Assembly (NCBI GenBank): GCA_046331705.1
Contig: JAXLQJ010000001.1
Span: 310,001-374,000 of the forward strand
DNA from: JADJOY01 sp046331705 [NCBI: bacterium]
GTDB lineage: Bacteria > JADJOY01
Direction: 5' to 3'
Length of the DNA: 64,000 nucleotides
How positions within the stretch are numbered: the first letter of the stretch is position 1; every line of letters begins with the position of its first letter. The notes below the pieces were generated by a model that saw nothing but the letters and a program-made list of their open reading frames with translations, searched no databases and was not told where the DNA came from. Position numbers and translations under genes: made by a program. Below are positions 1 through 12,594 of the stretch, one piece after another.

Positions 1-2
1 CG

Positions 3-1340
3 GCGCTCGCGCTGATCCGCATCAGCGGCTCCGATACCCGTGGCGTGCTGACGCGGGTGCTCCGGTACCAGCGCGCTGCGGACCCGCCCCTTCCCGATCG
101 CCGGCCGACCGTTGCTTGGCTTCTCGATCCGGCGGACGGCATGCCGCTCGATCAGATCCTCGTCACCCTCTTCCCCGCGCCGGGGTCGTACACGGGCGAG
201 GACTTGGCGGAGCTGAGCCTTCACGGCAGCCCCTGGGTGGTCGCCGAGGCATTGCGCATCTTGGTGGCTGCGGGCGCGCGTGCTGCTCGCGCCGGAGAGT
301 TCACCCGGCGGGCGCTCGCGAACGGCAAGCTGGACCTGTCACGTGCGGAGGCCGTCGCCGAGCTGACCGTCGCGCAGTCGGCGCGAGCAGCGAAGCTCGC
401 CGTCCGCCACCTCACCGGAGAGCTCTCGCAACGTTATCGGCTGCTGCGCGCGCGACTGATCGAGGTGGCAGGTCTGCTCGAGGGGCCGATCGAGTTTCCC
501 GATGACGCCGCCGCGGACGAGGCGTGGGCCTTCCGCGAAGGGCTGCGGGTGCTCGGGGAGCTGGGCCGAGAGCTTCGCGCGCTGGCGCTCAGCCAGACGC
601 TCGGCCGCCGCGTGGCCACCGGGATCCACGTCCCCATCGTGGGGCGACCGAACGCTGGAAAATCGAGTCTTTTCAATGCGTTGCTCGGATCGAATCGCGC
701 GATCACGAGCCCCCGGCCGGGTACCACGCGCGATACCATCGAGGCGGCGCTGGCGCTGGACGGGCATGTCTTGCGCCTGGTCGACACCGCAGGGATCGAG
801 GCGAGCCACGACGAGCTGGTCAACGAAGGTGTTCGTCGCGCCGAGGCCTGCGTCGAGGAGGCGGATCTCGTCGTTCTCGTCCTCGACGCGAGCGCACCGC
901 TCAGCTCGGCGGACGAGGCGGTGACCGTGCGCATCCTGGCGAAGCCCGTCGTGGTGGTGGCGAGCAAGGGCGATCTGGGACGCCGCTGGGACGCCGCCGA
1001 GCTCGAACGCTACGGGCTGCGGGAGAGCGTGACGGTGGTGTCGGCGGTCGATGGAACCGGCATGGAAGACTTGCGGCGCCGGCTCTCGGCGGCCGTTGCC
1101 CGCACGGTTCCCGTGGACGATGCACCGGAAGCGCCGGTGACCAGTGCGCGGCAACGGGGGTTGCTCGAGCGCGGCGCCGAGGAGATCGCCCGCGCCCAGG
1201 GCAATCTGAAGCGCGGCGCGGTCGAGCTGGCGGTGGAGGATGTCCGCGCGGCTCAGCTCGCCCTGGGTGAGATCCTCGGCGAAGTGTCGAGCGAGGACGT
1301 CCTCGACCGGGTGTTCCAAAGTTTCTGCATCGGCAAATGA
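3..1340 (+). CDS. mnmE: tRNA modification GTPase MnmE (5' end cut by window edge)
   Basis: MnmE works with MnmG to install the carboxymethylaminomethyl group on wobble U34 of certain tRNAs. The reading frame is already open at the window start, with residues reading [11 protein letters not shown], the usual start of the N-terminal tetrahydrofolate-binding domain, so only a few N-terminal codons are missing. The G domain shows the P-loop GRPNAGKSS (around base 641) and the G3 motif DTAG (around 785). The protein ends in CIGK, the conserved C-terminal motif with the catalytic cysteine. It lies 61 bases upstream of mnmG, its functional partner, in the same direction. The protein appears intact and of normal length apart from the edge. 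Confidence 0.97.
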   Translation, partial: ALALIRISGSDTRGVLTRVLRYQRAADPPLPDRRPTVAWLLDPADGMPLDQILVTLFPAPGSYTGEDLAELSLHGSPWVVAEALRILVAAGARAARAGEFTRRALANGKLDLSRAEAVAELTVAQSARAAKLAVRHLTGELSQRYRLLRARLIEVAGLLEGPIEFPDDAAADEAWAFREGLRVLGELGRELRALALSQTLGRRVATGIHVPIVGRPNAGKSSLFNALLGSNRAITSPRPGTTRDTIEAALALDGHVLRLVDTAGIEASHDELVNEGVRRAEACVEEADLVVLVLDASAPLSSADEAVTVRILAKPVVVVASKGDLGRRWDAAELERYGLRESVTVVSAVDGTGMEDLRRRLSAAVARTVPVDDAPEAPVTSARQRGLLERGAEEIARAQGNLKRGAVELAVEDVRAAQLALGEILGEVSSEDVLDRVFQSFCIGK

Positions 1341-1393
1341 TCGTCGGCTGGTGGCACCGAGGGCGAGGCACGAGAGCGATCGTGCAGCGAGGT

Positions 1394-1409
1394 TGTTTCA
1401 CGTGAAACA
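1394..1409. promoter_or_regulatory. parS: parS centromere site 1, overlapping the mnmG start
   Basis: The bases TGTTTCACGTGAAACA form a perfect 16-bp palindrome identical to the canonical chromosomal parS consensus bound by ParB. It lies 2.8 kb from parA. Its central GTG is the best start codon for mnmG, so the site fixes the first codons of that gene. Confidence 0.93.
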
Positions 1410-3312
1410 GGCGCTCGTTCCCCGCGTGGTCGTGGTGGGTGGCGGCCACGCTGGTGTCGAGGCGGCGCTGGCGTCGGCGCGGCTGGGAGTCTCGACGGCG
1501 CTGGTGTCGCAGCGCCGCCATCAGATCGCGCGCATGAGCTGCAACCCGTCGATCGGCGGACCCGGCAAGGGTCAGCTCGTGCGAGAGATCGATGCGCTCG
1601 GTGGCGCCATGGCCCGGAACATCGACGCCACGGGCATTCAGTTTCGGCGCCTGAACACCGGGAAGGGGGCGGCCGTCCAGGCATCCCGCGCCCAGGCGGA
1701 TCGCGCCGGCTATCTGGCGGCGATGCTCGAGCGGCTCGTCGCTGAGCCCAACTTGCTGCTCGTCGAGGACGAGGCGACCGGGATCGACGTGGCTTCCGGC
1801 GCCGTTCGCGGCGTGCATCTGGCGCGGGCGGGCACGCTCGCGGCGGAAGCGGTGGTGCTCACACCCGGGACGTTTCTGAACGGAGTGATCCACGTGGGTG
1901 AGGAGAGCTGGCCCGCGGGAAGGATCGGAGAGGCTCCCTCGACGGCCCTGCCGGAGAGCCTCGCGGCGCTCGGGCTGCGTCTCGATCGCTTGAAGACCGG
2001 GACCCCGGCTCGACTCGACGCGACCTCGATCCTTTTCGACGCGCTCACGCCTCAGCTCGGCGACGAGAGCCCGCGCCCGTTCTCCTTCACGACGGCGCGC
2101 ATCCACCAGCGCCAGATCCCTTGCCACGTGACGAGGACGACCGAGCACACCCACCGCATCATCCGCGACAATCTCCACCGCTCGGCGATGTACTCGGGGC
2201 GGATCTCGGGTGTGGGCCCGCGCTACTGCCCCTCCGTGGAGGACAAGATCGTGCGCTTCGCGGAGCGCAGCAGCCATCTGGTCTTCCTCGAGCCCGAGGG
2301 CTACACGTCGCGCGAGATCTACCCCGCCGGCATCTCGACGAGCCTGCCCCGCGACGTCCAGGAGCGCTTCATCCGCACGATCCCGGGCCTCGAGCACGCA
2401 GCGCTCACCGCGCCCGGCTACGCGGTCGAATACGATGCGGTGGACCCGACCGAGCTGGACCACGCGCTCGAGGTACGCGCCGTGCGATCGCTCTTCCTGG
2501 CGGGCCAGATCAACGGCACGTCGGGCTACGAAGAGGCCGCGGCCCAGGGGCTCATCGCCGGGATCAACGCGGCGTTGCGCGTCCGCGACGAGCCAGCGTT
2601 CGTGCTGGCCCGAGAAGAAGCCCTGATCGGTGTGCTCATCGACGACCTGGTCACTCGCGGCACCGGGGGCGAGCCCTACCGGATGTTCACGTCGCGCGCG
2701 GAGGCCCGCCTGCACCTGCGCGAGGACAACGCCGATCTCCGGCTCACTCCCCGCGGCGGCAGGCTCGGGCTGGTGGAGCCCTGGCGATCGGCGGAGGTCG
2801 AGACGCTCGCCGAATCGATCCGTCGAAGCCGGGCCCAGCTCGAGAACACCCGCGTCACGCCCACCGCCGCCATCCGAGGCGCGCTGGCGCAGCAAGGACT
2901 GAGCGCGCCGAAGGGCCCCACGTCGCTCTGGGCTTTGCTTTCGCTTCCAGGGATTCGGCACGTCCAGCTGGCGGACGCGGGCCTGACCAGCCCGGTCGCC
3001 GAGCGCGTTGCCGAACAGCTCGAAGTCCTCGCCCAGTATGACCGCTACCTCACCCGGCTCGACGAGTCGGCAGCCGAGCAGCAGGCATGGGAACGAGTGC
3101 GACTGCCGATCGACCTCGACTACCCCCGGGTCGCCGGACTGTCGACGGAAGTCCGTGAGCGGCTCGAGCGGGCGCGGCCGGAGTCGATTGGCCATGCGCG
3201 CCGTGTGCCCGGTGTGACCGCCGCCGCGATCGAGGCGCTGATGACCCACCTGCGGACGGCGCGCGCGACGACTCCGCCGCCCGAGACACGCGAGGACGCC
3301 GCCAGTGCGTGA
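1402..3312 (+). CDS. mnmG: tRNA uridine 5-carboxymethylaminomethyl modification enzyme MnmG
   Basis: FAD-dependent partner of MnmE in wobble-uridine modification. From the chosen GTG the protein has 636 residues, normal for the family (about 620-650). It shows the FAD Rossmann motif GGGHAG at residues 13-18, [12 protein letters not shown] from residue 46, the conserved [12 protein letters not shown] and [12 protein letters not shown] segments, and the C-terminal helical domain. The GTG at 1402 has GAGG nine bases upstream and leaves the usual short leader before the FAD motif. An in-frame TTG at 1393 abuts that ribosome-binding site and is less likely. The start lies inside parS site 1, so ParB bound there could affect expression; that effect is inference. 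Confidence 0.96.
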   Translation: MKQALVPRVVVVGGGHAGVEAALASARLGVSTALVSQRRHQIARMSCNPSIGGPGKGQLVREIDALGGAMARNIDATGIQFRRLNTGKGAAVQASRAQADRAGYLAAMLERLVAEPNLLLVEDEATGIDVASGAVRGVHLARAGTLAAEAVVLTPGTFLNGVIHVGEESWPAGRIGEAPSTALPESLAALGLRLDRLKTGTPARLDATSILFDALTPQLGDESPRPFSFTTARIHQRQIPCHVTRTTEHTHRIIRDNLHRSAMYSGRISGVGPRYCPSVEDKIVRFAERSSHLVFLEPEGYTSREIYPAGISTSLPRDVQERFIRTIPGLEHAALTAPGYAVEYDAVDPTELDHALEVRAVRSLFLAGQINGTSGYEEAAAQGLIAGINAALRVRDEPAFVLAREEALIGVLIDDLVTRGTGGEPYRMFTSRAEARLHLREDNADLRLTPRGGRLGLVEPWRSAEVETLAESIRRSRAQLENTRVTPTAAIRGALAQQGLSAPKGPTSLWALLSLPGIRHVQLADAGLTSPVAERVAEQLEVLAQYDRYLTRLDESAAEQQAWERVRLPIDLDYPRVAGLSTEVRERLERARPESIGHARRVPGVTAAAIEALMTHLRTARATTPPPETREDAASA

Positions 3313-4000
3313 TGCCCGCGCGCGTCCCCAGCGAAAGGGCGGGGCCGAGCCCGTCGACGAGGACGCCGTCCGCGAGGTGATCGCCGGCGGGGTCGCGGCG
3401 CTGGGCGTCGAGCTCGCCCGCGACGATCTCGACGCGCTCGTACAGCACTACCGTGAGCTGATGCGCTGGCGGCGTCGCGCGGACCTGACGGCGCTGGTCG
3501 ATCCTCGCCAGATCGCAGTCCGCCACTATCTGGACTCGCTCGCGGTGTCCCCGTGGCTGCCCCTGGACGCGCGGATCGCGGATCTCGGCTCGGGCGCTGG
3601 ATTCCCCGGCCTACCGCTCGCGATCGCTCGGCGTGACGTCGAGGTCACCTTGCTCGAGACGCGCGAGGTGAAGCTCGCGTTTCTGCACCACGTATGCACC
3701 CAGCTCGGCCGCCCCAATCTGAAAGTCGCGCGCACGGGCGACTTCGTCGGCACCGATGCGTGGGCGCGGCTCAACCTGGTCGTGGCGCGCGCGGTCGCCA
3801 GCGTCCCGGCGACGCTGACGCGCTGCGAGGCGCTGCTTCCGCGCGCCGGCGAGCTCTGGCTGATGCGAGGGCCCTCCAAGATCGGAGAAGGGCTCGAGCG
3901 CGCAACCAAGGGATGGGCGCTGGTCTCCGAGCGCGAGATCCGTCTGCCCGTCGAAGATGCGGAGCGCAGGATCGTCGTCTACGAGCGCGTCGTCGCCTGA
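3305..4000 (+). CDS. rsmG: 16S rRNA (guanine527-N7)-methyltransferase RsmG
   Basis: SAM-dependent methyltransferase that makes m7G527 in 16S rRNA. The 231-residue product carries the SAM-binding signature [15 protein letters not shown] and the family stretch [19 protein letters not shown]. The N-terminus is about 20 residues longer than in E. coli RsmG and is basic. The GTG start overlaps the end of mnmG by eight bases, so the two genes are probably translationally coupled. It sits between mnmG and parA, the order found near the replication origin in many bacteria. Confidence 0.95.
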   Translation: MRDARARPQRKGGAEPVDEDAVREVIAGGVAALGVELARDDLDALVQHYRELMRWRRRADLTALVDPRQIAVRHYLDSLAVSPWLPLDARIADLGSGAGFPGLPLAIARRDVEVTLLETREVKLAFLHHVCTQLGRPNLKVARTGDFVGTDAWARLNLVVARAVASVPATLTRCEALLPRAGELWLMRGPSKIGEGLERATKGWALVSEREIRLPVEDAERRIVVYERVVA

Positions 4001-4024
4001 GCCGCGCTGCCATCCGCGTTCGCA

Positions 4025-4040
4025 GGTTTCACGTGAAACC
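4025..4040. promoter_or_regulatory. parS: parS centromere site 2, between rsmG and parA
   Basis: GGTTTCACGTGAAACC is a perfect 16-bp palindrome that differs from the parS consensus only at the two outermost positions. It lies just upstream of the predicted parA promoter, so ParB could act there both in segregation and in autoregulation. The autoregulation part is inference. Confidence 0.9.
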
Positions 4041-4048
4041 GTGCGCCG

Positions 4049-4079
4049 TTGCCGCTCGCGCCACGGCGTGTGCTATACG
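4049..4079 (+). promoter_or_regulatory. Candidate promoter for parAB
   Basis: A TTGCCG element at 4049-4054 is followed 19 bases later by an extended -10 element, TGC-TATACG (hexamer 4074-4079). The core TGTGCTAT recurs at the predicted atp and aarF promoters. The leader to the parA ATG would be about 150 bases. The spacing is long, so confidence is moderate. Confidence 0.4.
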
Positions 4080-4111
4080 CCCGTCTCTCGAGCAAGGATG
4101 ATTGGCCAGAG

Positions 4112-4141
4112 CTTGTGGCTGAGTTGTAGGTCAACCACAAG
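4112..4141 (+). repeat. Inverted repeat in the parA leader
   Basis: CTTGTGG at 4112-4118 and CCACAAG at 4135-4141 form a 7-bp stem with a 16-base loop, between the candidate promoter and the parA start. No T-tract follows, so it is not an obvious terminator. It may be an mRNA hairpin or a protein site. Confidence 0.4.
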
Positions 4142-4235
4142 ATGTTGTAGATAGTGGTCCGTCGACGGAGTCATGACGTGATCGCTCACTGGCCAGCGGA
4201 CGAAGCCCTGTTGCTGACGGGGGAGCGACTCGGAC

Positions 4236-5015
4236 ATGGGACGTGTGATCTGCATCGCGAACCAGAAGGGCGGCGTCGGCAAGACCACCACGGCGATCAA
4301 CCTCGCCGCGTCCATCGGTGCGCAAGAGCAGCGGGTGTTGCTCGTCGACCTCGACCCGCAGGCGAACGCGACCAGCGGGCTCGGCGAGACGCGCGACGAA
4401 TCGAACATCAACGTCTTCCAGTCGATGCTGGGCTTCCATCCGATCCATCTGGCCATCAAGCACACCGCCTTCGCCAACGTCGATCTCATCCCGTCGAGCG
4501 GCGACCTGATCGGCGCAGAGATCGCGTTGATCTCGCGCGAGGATCGCGACGAGCTGCTCCGGCGCGCGCTCCACTCGATCCGCGATCGCTACGCGTTCGT
4601 GCTGCTCGATTGCCCGCCGTCGCTGGGCTTGCTCACGGTGAACGCGCTCACCGCGGCGCAAGGAGTGCTCGCCCCCGTGCAGGCCGAGTACTACGCGATG
4701 GAGGGCTTGTCGCAGCTGCTCACCACGGTGGAGCGCGTGCGGGAAGTGCTCAACCCCGAGCTCGAGATCGACGGGGTGCTGCTCACGATGTACGACCCGC
4801 GCAACAACCTCGCGCGCCAGGTCGAGCAAGAGCTGCGCGCGCAGCTCGGCGATCGCGTGTTCGCGACGCTCATTCCGCGCAACGTGCGCCTCAGCGAAGC
4901 GCCGAGCTTCGGCAAGCCGGCGCTCTACTACGACGTGCGCTCGAGCGGTGCCCAGGCGTACCAAGCGCTCGCGCGCGAGCTTCTGACTCGCTCACACGGG
5001 GCCGCGCCGGCCTGA
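4236..5015 (+). CDS. parA: Chromosome-partitioning ATPase ParA (Soj)
   Basis: Nucleoid-binding ATPase that, with ParB-parS complexes, drives origin segregation. The 259-residue protein has the deviant Walker A motif KGGVGKTT at residues 11-18 and the switch segment LLVDLDPQANATSGLG, typical of short chromosomal ParA/Soj proteins without an N-terminal helix-turn-helix. The ATG at 4236 is preceded by GGGGGAG about 11 bases upstream. parB follows after 13 bases, and two parS sites lie upstream. Confidence 0.97.
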   Translation: MGRVICIANQKGGVGKTTTAINLAASIGAQEQRVLLVDLDPQANATSGLGETRDESNINVFQSMLGFHPIHLAIKHTAFANVDLIPSSGDLIGAEIALISREDRDELLRRALHSIRDRYAFVLLDCPPSLGLLTVNALTAAQGVLAPVQAEYYAMEGLSQLLTTVERVREVLNPELEIDGVLLTMYDPRNNLARQVEQELRAQLGDRVFATLIPRNVRLSEAPSFGKPALYYDVRSSGAQAYQALARELLTRSHGAAPA

Positions 5016-5028
5016 TCGGGAGATCGCC

Positions 5029-5934
5029 ATGAGTGGAGTGAACAGCATGACTTCGCCGGACCGGGCGATGCGGCACCAAGGCCTCGGCCGCGGGCTCGGC
5101 TTGCTGATTCGCGATCGCGCTCCCGAGGCCGCCGGGCGACGGCTGGTCTCCGTGCCGGTCGAGCAGCTGCGCCCGAACCCGAACCAGCCCCGCAAGCGGT
5201 TCGATCCCGAGGCGCTTCACAGCCTCGCGGCGACCGTGCGCGAGCGCGGCGTGCTTCAGCCCATCCTGGCGCGGCGCACCGACACCGGCTACGAGATCAT
5301 CGCCGGCGAGCGGCGCTGGCGCGCCGCCACGGCGGCGGGTCTCACCGAGGTGCCCGTCGTGGTGACGGAGGTCGACGCCGGCGCCAGCTTCGAGATCTCG
5401 CTGATCGAGAACCTGCAGCGCAGCGACCTGGACCCGATCGAGGAAGCGGAAGCGCTCGAGAAGCTGGTCGACTCCGCGGGTCTGAGCCACGAGGAGGTCG
5501 CGGCGCGAATCGGCAAGGATCGCGTCACGGTCACCAATGCCATCCGCCTGCTCAAGCTGCCGGACGCGATCCGCGGCCACATCGCCGTGGGCGAGCTCAG
5601 CGCGGGCCATGGGCGAGCGCTGCTCGGGCTCGACTCGGCCGAGCGTCAGCTCGAGCTCGCGCGCACGACCATCGCGGAGTCGCTCTCGGTGCGGGAGCTC
5701 GAGCGGCGCGTCCAAGGTGGACGTCGCACCACCCCGCCGGCACGGACGAAGGGGCGCGCGAGCTCACCCGACCTGCGCGCCGCCGAGAAGGAATTGGAGC
5801 AGGCATTGACCCTGAAAGTACGGATCACACCGGCACGACGGGGCGCGGGCGGAAAGATCGAAATCGTCTACAGCTCGCTCGACGACTTCGATCGCATCCG
5901 TGAACGGCTCGTGAGCGCGGAGACTTCACTCTGA
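5029..5934 (+). CDS. parB: Chromosome-partitioning protein ParB (CTPase clamp)
   Basis: Binds parS and spreads as a CTP-dependent sliding clamp. The 301-residue product has the N-terminal GLGRGLGLL segment that usually contacts ParA, the nucleotide-binding motif GERRWR at residues 93-98, the conserved ENLQRSDLDP at 127-136, and a helix-turn-helix around residues 153-178 ending in LLKLP. The ATG at 5029 has GGGAG six bases upstream. In-frame ATGs at 5047 and 5068 are less well placed. It forms an operon with parA. Confidence 0.97.
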   Translation: MSGVNSMTSPDRAMRHQGLGRGLGLLIRDRAPEAAGRRLVSVPVEQLRPNPNQPRKRFDPEALHSLAATVRERGVLQPILARRTDTGYEIIAGERRWRAATAAGLTEVPVVVTEVDAGASFEISLIENLQRSDLDPIEEAEALEKLVDSAGLSHEEVAARIGKDRVTVTNAIRLLKLPDAIRGHIAVGELSAGHGRALLGLDSAERQLELARTTIAESLSVRELERRVQGGRRTTPPARTKGRASSPDLRAAEKELEQALTLKVRITPARRGAGGKIEIVYSSLDDFDRIRERLVSAETSL

Positions 5935-5980
5935 TTTATTGTTGCTCGTCATACGTGTTGGTGTGGGTTCGAAATGCAGC

Positions 5981-6009
5981 TTGCAGAGCCAGGCGGGAAG
6001 CGCTAGAAG
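5981..6009 (+). promoter_or_regulatory. Candidate promoter for the bactofilin gene
   Basis: TTGCAG at 5981-5986 and TAGAAG at 6004-6009 are separated by 17 bases, a good sigma-70-type arrangement. The start site would fall near 6016, leaving room for the strong AGGAGGA ribosome-binding site before the ATG at 6038. Confidence 0.4.
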
Positions 6010-6037
6010 GTTCAATCTCACGACGAGGAGGAAGGTC

Positions 6038-6619
6038 ATGTTCGGACGCTCGACGGACGATCGCAACAAGACTGCGCGGGACCAGGACTCGCGGGAAATC
6101 ACGCCGCCACGGGCGACGGCACCCGAGCCAGCTCGTCCCGAGCCGCAGCTGCGCGAGCCCGGTCCGGTCGCGACTCAACCGGTGGAGACGAAGGCGTCCG
6201 GCGAGGTCAGCGCGTATTTCGGCAAGGGCAGCAAGATCTCGGGCAAGCTCAACTTCGAAGGCACCGTGCGAGTGGATGGACGAGTGGACGGCGAGATCCA
6301 CGCCAAGGACACGCTCGTCATCGGCGACACGGCCGAGGTCACGGCAGAGATTCACGCCACCTCGATCGTGGTGCGCGGCCTCGTCCGCGGCGACATCCAC
6401 GCCAGCAAGAAGGTCGAGATCCGGGCGCCCGGGAAGCTCTACGGGAACATCCTCGCCCCCGCGCTCGTGATCGAGGAAGGCGTGATCTTCGAGGGCAACT
6501 GCACCATGGAGAATCTCGGTGCGAAGTCCCAAGCGCAGGTGAAGCCGCTCGGTCGCAAGGAAGAGACCGCGCAGGTCGCCGAGCGCACCGCCCCCGCCGC
6601 CAAGGAAAACGTCGGCTGA
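6038..6619 (+). CDS. Bactofilin (polymer-forming cytoskeletal protein)
   Basis: Bactofilins self-assemble into filaments from a right-handed beta-helix. The 193-residue protein has a disordered, charged Pro/Ala/Glu-rich N-terminal tail of about 55 residues, then the core from GEVSAYFGKGSKISGKLNFEGTV with repeating short beta-strands of the form V-DG-V-GEI, and a disordered C-terminal tail. The start at 6038 is set by AGGAGGAAGG directly upstream; an upstream in-frame start at 5939 lacks a ribosome-binding site. It directly follows parB. In Myxococcus xanthus other bactofilins (BacNOP) position the ParABC segregation machinery, so a similar role here is a reasonable inference. Confidence 0.93.
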   Translation: MFGRSTDDRNKTARDQDSREITPPRATAPEPARPEPQLREPGPVATQPVETKASGEVSAYFGKGSKISGKLNFEGTVRVDGRVDGEIHAKDTLVIGDTAEVTAEIHATSIVVRGLVRGDIHASKKVEIRAPGKLYGNILAPALVIEEGVIFEGNCTMENLGAKSQAQVKPLGRKEETAQVAERTAPAAKENVG

Positions 6620-6669
6620 GCCACACGAGCGCGGTCGAGCTGGACCACGAGAGTCCGGCTCGGCCGAAC

Positions 6670-6714
6670 CAGCTCCGGGGCCGCGCCCCGGAGCTGACCC
6701 AGCCACGGGCTGGG
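6670..6714 (+). terminator. Tandem hairpins after the bactofilin gene
   Basis: A perfect 11-bp stem (CAGCTCCGGGG at 6670-6680 paired with 6686-6696, loop of five) is followed at once by a second stem (CCCAGCC at 6698-6704 paired with GGCTGGG at 6708-6714, loop of three). There is no long T-run, which is common in high-GC genomes. The position between two operons supports a termination role. Confidence 0.6.
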
Positions 6715-6719
6715 ATGGT

Positions 6720-6748
6720 TTGACGCCCTCCGGTCGCTGTGCTATCCC
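6720..6748 (+). promoter_or_regulatory. Candidate promoter of the ATP synthase operon
   Basis: TTGACG at 6720-6725 is followed after 17 bases by TATCCC at 6743-6748, with the extended -10 dinucleotide TG at 6740-6741. The segment TGTGCTATCC recurs upstream of aarF. The leader to the first ATG at 6949 would be about 195 bases. It holds small GC-rich hairpins, for example CCTCGC/GCGAGG, and no recognised riboregulator. Confidence 0.5.
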
Positions 6749-6948
6749 GGCGCGTCTTCGGGTCTGGCGGGGTGGTCGCAACCGCCCGCCAATTCACGCA
6801 AAAGCAGCTTCCTCGCCGAGCCCTGCGAGGCGCCGCGTCGTCGGACGCGACCGCCACCTACCGCGGGGCCCGCGCAGCGGGACCGAGCGGGTCCGCCACG
6901 GGAAGCCAGGGTCGCGCGCCCCGGAGCGCGTGACGACGGGGCGACGAG

Positions 6949-7392
6949 ATGCCGAGCTGGGACGTCATTGCTCCCCACGTCGGGCCAGTCTTGGTTCAGA
7001 TGGCCATCTTTCTCGTGGCCGTCGGCCTCATCAATCACCTGATCCTCAAGCCATTCTCCGGTAGCCATTCGGGCCGCGAGAAGCGCATCGCCGACACGCG
7101 GTCGACGGCGGAGCGCGAAACCGAGCTGAGCCACGCGCACCGCGGTCAGTACGACGAACGCGTCGCCAAGGCTCGCGCGGACGCCGACGCGCGCCGTCAG
7201 GAGATCCGCGGCGCCGCCCAGGCACGTGAACAAGAGGTGCTGGCGGCAGCGTTCGACGCCGCTGACGAGGAGCTGACCCGCGCGCGAGAATCCCTGAGCG
7301 CTCAGGTCGCTTCCGCGCGCGCCTCGCTCGCGCACGAGGCGCGCGGCATGGCACGGGAAATGGCCTCGAAGGTTCTCGGGCGCGCGCTGTGA
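6949..7392 (+). CDS. F0 ATP synthase subunit b' (first of two b-type subunits)
   Basis: Peripheral-stalk subunit of the F-type ATP synthase. The 147-residue protein has one N-terminal membrane segment (VLVQMAIFLVAVGLINHLIL) followed by a long charged alpha-helical coiled-coil rich in Ala, Arg and Glu, the usual b/b' architecture. It is shorter and more divergent than the next gene, which fits b'. Its TGA overlaps a GTG belonging to the upstream-extended frame of the next gene. It opens the operon F'-F-H-A-G-D-C. Confidence 0.9.
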   Translation: MPSWDVIAPHVGPVLVQMAIFLVAVGLINHLILKPFSGSHSGREKRIADTRSTAERETELSHAHRGQYDERVAKARADADARRQEIRGAAQAREQEVLAAAFDAADEELTRARESLSAQVASARASLAHEARGMAREMASKVLGRAL

Positions 7393-7412
7393 GCCACGGG
7401 AGGGCGAGATCG

Positions 7413-8006
7413 ATGCGTTCGATGGGTCCGGTCGCAACGCGCGTCGCGGTCGCGCTCGGTTGCATGGCGACACCGGTGCTCGCGCTGGCCGCTGGGGAGG
7501 CTCACGGGGGAGGCGAAGCTCATGCTGCCGGGCCGGGCAGCCTCTTCTGGTACTTCGTAAACTTCGGCCTGCTTCTCGGGCTGCTCTACTGGAAGGGCCG
7601 CGGCCCGATGAACCAGTTCCTCCTCGAGCGCAAGGAGAAGCTGCTCGCGGACTTGCGAGCGGCGGAGCGACTGCGCGACGAGGCTCGCGCGAAGCTCGCC
7701 GAGGTCGAGGGACGCCTGGCGGCGCTCGACGGCGAGGTGCAGTCCATCCTGGAAGAGACGCTGCGCGTGGCCGAGGCGGAGCGCGAGCGGATCTTGCGCG
7801 GCGCCGAGGAAACGGCGGAGCGCATTCGTGCTCAGGCAACGCTGATGGTCGAGCAGGAAGTGCGGCGCGCCCGCCTCGACTTGGCGCGCGAGGTGACGGA
7901 AATCGCGGCGCGCGAGGCGCAGACGATGCTCGAGGGCGCCGTGCAGGATGCGGATCAGGATCGCATGATCCACGAGTTCACCGAGGGCAACGGAGCACGT
8001 CCATGA
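7413..8006 (+). CDS. atpF: F0 ATP synthase subunit b
   Basis: Second peripheral-stalk subunit. From the ATG at 7413, preceded by GGGAGGG eight bases upstream, the protein has 197 residues. An in-frame GTG at 7389 has no such site. The N-terminus looks like a signal peptide (basic residues, a hydrophobic stretch, then ALA-AG), followed by a His/Gly-rich linker and a second membrane segment, FWYFVNFGLLLGLLYW. The rest is a long coiled-coil. An extra hydrophobic N-terminal segment is known for some deltaproteobacterial AtpF proteins. Its stop overlaps the atpH start (ATGA). Confidence 0.93.
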   Translation: MRSMGPVATRVAVALGCMATPVLALAAGEAHGGGEAHAAGPGSLFWYFVNFGLLLGLLYWKGRGPMNQFLLERKEKLLADLRAAERLRDEARAKLAEVEGRLAALDGEVQSILEETLRVAEAERERILRGAEETAERIRAQATLMVEQEVRRARLDLAREVTEIAAREAQTMLEGAVQDADQDRMIHEFTEGNGARP

Positions 8007-8554
8007 TCGAGGATCGAGTCGGGCGGCGCTACGCGCGCGCACTCTTCGAGATCGCACTCGAGACGGGCGCGGTCGATCAGGTCGCCAGCGAGCTGGATGC
8101 GCTATCCGCGGCGCTCGCCGGCTCGCCGGATCTCTTCGAGGTCTTGACCTTCCCGACGCATACCGCCGACCTCCGCAAGAACGTCTTCGCGGCCGTCGCC
8201 GATCAGCTCGGCACGGGCTCGAACGTTCGAAACCTCGTCCAGCTCTTGCTGGACCGCAATCGCATGTCGGCGTTCGACGCGTGCCTTCGGTCGTTCCGCG
8301 AGCTCGCGGACGATCACCTCGGCCAGGTCCGCGGCGAGGTGGTGAGCGCGCGTCCGCTGAACGACACGCAGCTGGCGGCGATCCGCGCGAAGCTCGAGCG
8401 GATGACGGGGAAGCGAGTGCTGCTCGCGACCCGCGAGGATGCGAGCCTCATCGGAGGCCTGGTCGCCCGCGTCGGAAACACCCTCTACGACGGCAGTGTC
8501 CGGACCCAACTCGAAGGTATCAAGCGCGCCATGTCCGATTCCGCGCACGGCTGA
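8003..8554 (+). CDS. atpH: F1 ATP synthase subunit delta
   Basis: Links the peripheral stalk to the top of the F1 head. The 183-residue protein starts MIEDRVGRRYARALFEIA, the standard opening of the delta/OSCP family, and ends with the conserved region DASLIGGLVARVGNTLYDGSVRTQLEGIK. The ATG at 8003 overlaps the atpF stop by four bases, which implies translational coupling. Confidence 0.96.
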   Translation: MIEDRVGRRYARALFEIALETGAVDQVASELDALSAALAGSPDLFEVLTFPTHTADLRKNVFAAVADQLGTGSNVRNLVQLLLDRNRMSAFDACLRSFRELADDHLGQVRGEVVSARPLNDTQLAAIRAKLERMTGKRVLLATREDASLIGGLVARVGNTLYDGSVRTQLEGIKRAMSDSAHG

Positions 8555-8605
8555 GCGTCGCTGGCGTCGCAATCACCGATCACGAAGAATCCCCGGGGGA
8601 GCACG

Positions 8606-10123
<1,518 letters not shown>

Positions 10124-10168
10124 GCGACCGCACCGAGCCCCTGTCCGAGTGATGCGGAGGACTTGACC

Positions 10169-12536
<2,368 letters not shown>

Positions 12537-12594
12537 TCGGCCCGGCCTCGCTCCCAGACTCAAGCAACGCCCTCGATCCAGACGGAAGACGACC

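Noticed and set aside
45-45. GTG at 45 as the mnmE start
   Set aside because: The upstream codons to base 3 already encode the conserved MnmE N-terminus (ALALIRISG), so the gene begins outside the window.
901-3249. Long antisense open frame across mnmE/mnmG
   Set aside because: High-GC shadow of conserved genes. The product is Arg/His-rich with no recognisable motif, and the plus-strand proteins are unmistakable.
4041-4235. Chromosomal replication origin next to parA
   Set aside because: There is a small inverted repeat, but no AT-rich unwinding region and no cluster of DnaA-box-like sequences. parS sites alone do not define oriC.
7389-7412. GTG start for atpF overlapping the b' stop
   Set aside because: It fits overlap logic, but GGGAGGG lies eight bases before the ATG at 7413, which gives a cleaner signal-like N-terminus.
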